This document shows positions 5,898 to 6,917 of a DNA stretch of 6,917 bases, piece after piece. A program made the position numbers and the translations under genes. Position 1 is the stretch's first letter, and each line of letters opens with the position of its first letter. Below the pieces are notes generated by a model. That model was not told where the DNA came from. It worked only from the letters and a program-made list of their open reading frames with translations, and made no database searches. Source of the DNA: an uncultured Arthrobacter sp. (GTDB lineage Bacteria > Actinomycetota > Actinomycetes > Actinomycetales > Micrococcaceae); contig CALMVY010000119.1 of the NCBI GenBank assembly GCA_937873245.1, positions 1 to 6,917 on the forward strand. Direction: 5' to 3'.

Positions 5898-6532
5898 ACA
5901 ATACCGTTTACTTAGGTGGTTTTGGTGTCCGTTTGAGTGGCCAGCCTGACATCTTGCGTTTGACGACGCGGGGGTTGGTGCGTTGTCGGCGTGGTGGCAG
6001 GAGCTCGTGGAGGATTTCTCCGCTGAAGCTGGCGAAGGTTTTCCGGAGTTTGTCAGGGGGAAAAAGCCGGGCGGTCGGCGATGGTTCGCCGGGCTGCCCG
6101 GAGGGTGCGTGTGAACGAAAACCTTAAGGGGTCTTCCTCGAAGAGCAGGGCGACTTCGCCGATGAGGGACCGCAGGGCGTAGTGGACGCAAAGGTAGCCG
6201 TAGATTTCCTGGAGGACCCCGTCGGGGGTTTTGGAGCGCAGGACGATTCCGGGGCCGCGCTGATGGGTTTTGAGCTCGTCGAAACAGGACTCGATTTCCC
6301 AGCGCCGTCCGTAGAGCTCTGCCAGGTCCTGTGCTGGTGCGATGTCAGGGTCCAGGATGGTGGTGATGAGGCGGAACTCGCTGGTGTTCTCGCCGGTGGT
6401 GACGGTGTATTCGATCACCCGGACGGGGATCGCGTCCGTGTTGTTCCGGCGGGCCTTGGGGTTGGCGTAGACCGCGGAGCGGTATGAGCCGTCGGGGAGT
6501 TCTTCGAGCACGGGCAGGACGTTGGGGTGGCG
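5898..6532 (-). mobile_element. IS4-family insertion sequence, 3'-end fragment
   Basis: The piece holds the last ~200 codons of a transposase. Its probable outer end lies just beyond the true stop, where the + strand reads CAATACCGTTTACTTAGG (about 5899-5916). The other end, the N-terminal half of the transposase and the matching terminal inverted repeat are missing because the sequence switches to folC near 6533. Without the partner repeat neither the exact boundary nor a target duplication can be confirmed. The element converges on holA. GC content is lower than in the com genes. Confidence 0.7.
5908..6532 (-). pseudogene. IS4-family DDE transposase, C-terminal part with +1 frame interruption
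   Basis: IS4-type transposases cut and paste their element with three acidic residues. Present here are VLPVLEELPDGSYRS, then IPVRVIEYTV, RLITTILDP and the signature Y-(2)-R-(3)-E-(6)-K in YGRRWEIESCFDELK. Its Glu, codon 6290-6292, is the third catalytic residue; the first Asp at least lies in the missing part. The frame meets TGA at 6053-6055 after AFSP. Shifting by +1 at that point restores 48 codons (beginning DKLRKTFASFSGEILHELL, later PRRQRTNPRVVKRKMSGW) that end at TAA 5908-5910. This is the basic C-terminal tail I recall from related actinobacterial IS4 transposases. The interruption sits in a run TTTTTCCCCC (6056-6065 in complement), so it may be an indel, a sequencing error or recoding. 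The protein is also truncated at its N-terminus by the folC junction. Confidence 0.85.
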
Positions 6533-6856
<324 letters not shown>

Positions 6857-6865
6857 TCAGCCGCC

Positions 6866-6886
6866 ACCCCGGACTTGATCCGGGGT
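6866..6886. repeat. Alphaproteobacterial palindromic intergenic repeat
   Basis: ACCCCGGA (6866-6873) pairs perfectly with TCCGGGGT (6879-6886) around CTTGA. This motif, CCCCGGA-CTTGA-TCCGGGG, recurs in intergenic regions of many alphaproteobacterial genomes including sphingomonads (recalled knowledge). It lies 10 bases upstream of the folC start and supports the view that the right edge of the window comes from a different phylum than the com genes. The remaining bases 6887-6917 show no recognisable gene. Confidence 0.75.
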
Positions 6887-6917
6887 CCATGAAGCTGGAC
6901 GAGCCAGCGTGTTGAAC

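Noticed and set aside
5777..6127. A 116-codon + strand gene after holA
   Set aside because: It starts inside holA, runs antisense to the transposase end and shows no family features.
5892..6191. A 99-codon - strand gene overlapping the transposase end
   Set aside because: The third frame of the same strand encodes the conserved transposase tail; this one is Pro/Arg-rich shadow sequence.

Overview
This window looks like a patchwork of DNA from at least four sources rather than one natural chromosome stretch. The largest block, about bases 236 to 5907, is high-GC actinobacterial DNA. Its proteins and gene order (leuS end, DegV family gene, comEA, comEC, holA, all on the + strand) fit a Micrococcaceae genome such as Arthrobacter or a close relative. 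That assignment rests on recalled protein resemblance, not on a search.

Left edge: bases 1 to about 132 are AT-richer and carry, on the - strand, 44 codons of a CcmB-like haem exporter subunit of Bacteroidota type. Bases about 122 to 235 carry the central active-site segment of tryptophan synthase alpha (trpA), which runs in frame into the C-terminal domain of leucyl-tRNA synthetase (leuS, to 703).

Centre: a complete DegV-family fatty-acid-binding protein (787-1803) is followed by a competence-type block. comEA (1903-2769) encodes a membrane-anchored DNA receptor. comEC (2780-4852) encodes the DNA-uptake channel; it lacks the C-terminal metallo-beta-lactamase domain and carries two in-frame minisatellites. 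holA (4786-5799) encodes the clamp-loader delta subunit and overlaps the 3' end of comEC by 67 bases. ComEA would hand double-stranded DNA to ComEC for import as a single strand; HolA is a replication protein that commonly shares this locus in actinobacteria.

Right edge: after a 98-base spacer lies one end of an IS4-family insertion sequence on the - strand (about 5898-6532). Its transposase reading frame is interrupted by a single +1 shift at a T5C5 run. At about 6533 this fragment joins, in frame, the N-terminal third of an alphaproteobacterial (sphingomonad-like) folC. Upstream of folC is a palindromic intergenic repeat typical of alphaproteobacteria (6866-6886).

The three short-homology junctions are the most notable property of the window. 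They are best explained by amplification, ligation or assembly chimerism in a mixed-community sample. I do not see a new defence, mobile or biosynthetic system. The most interesting genuine biology is the ComEC minisatellites, the missing ComEC nuclease domain, a possible leaderless comEA transcript and the shifted stop in the transposase.
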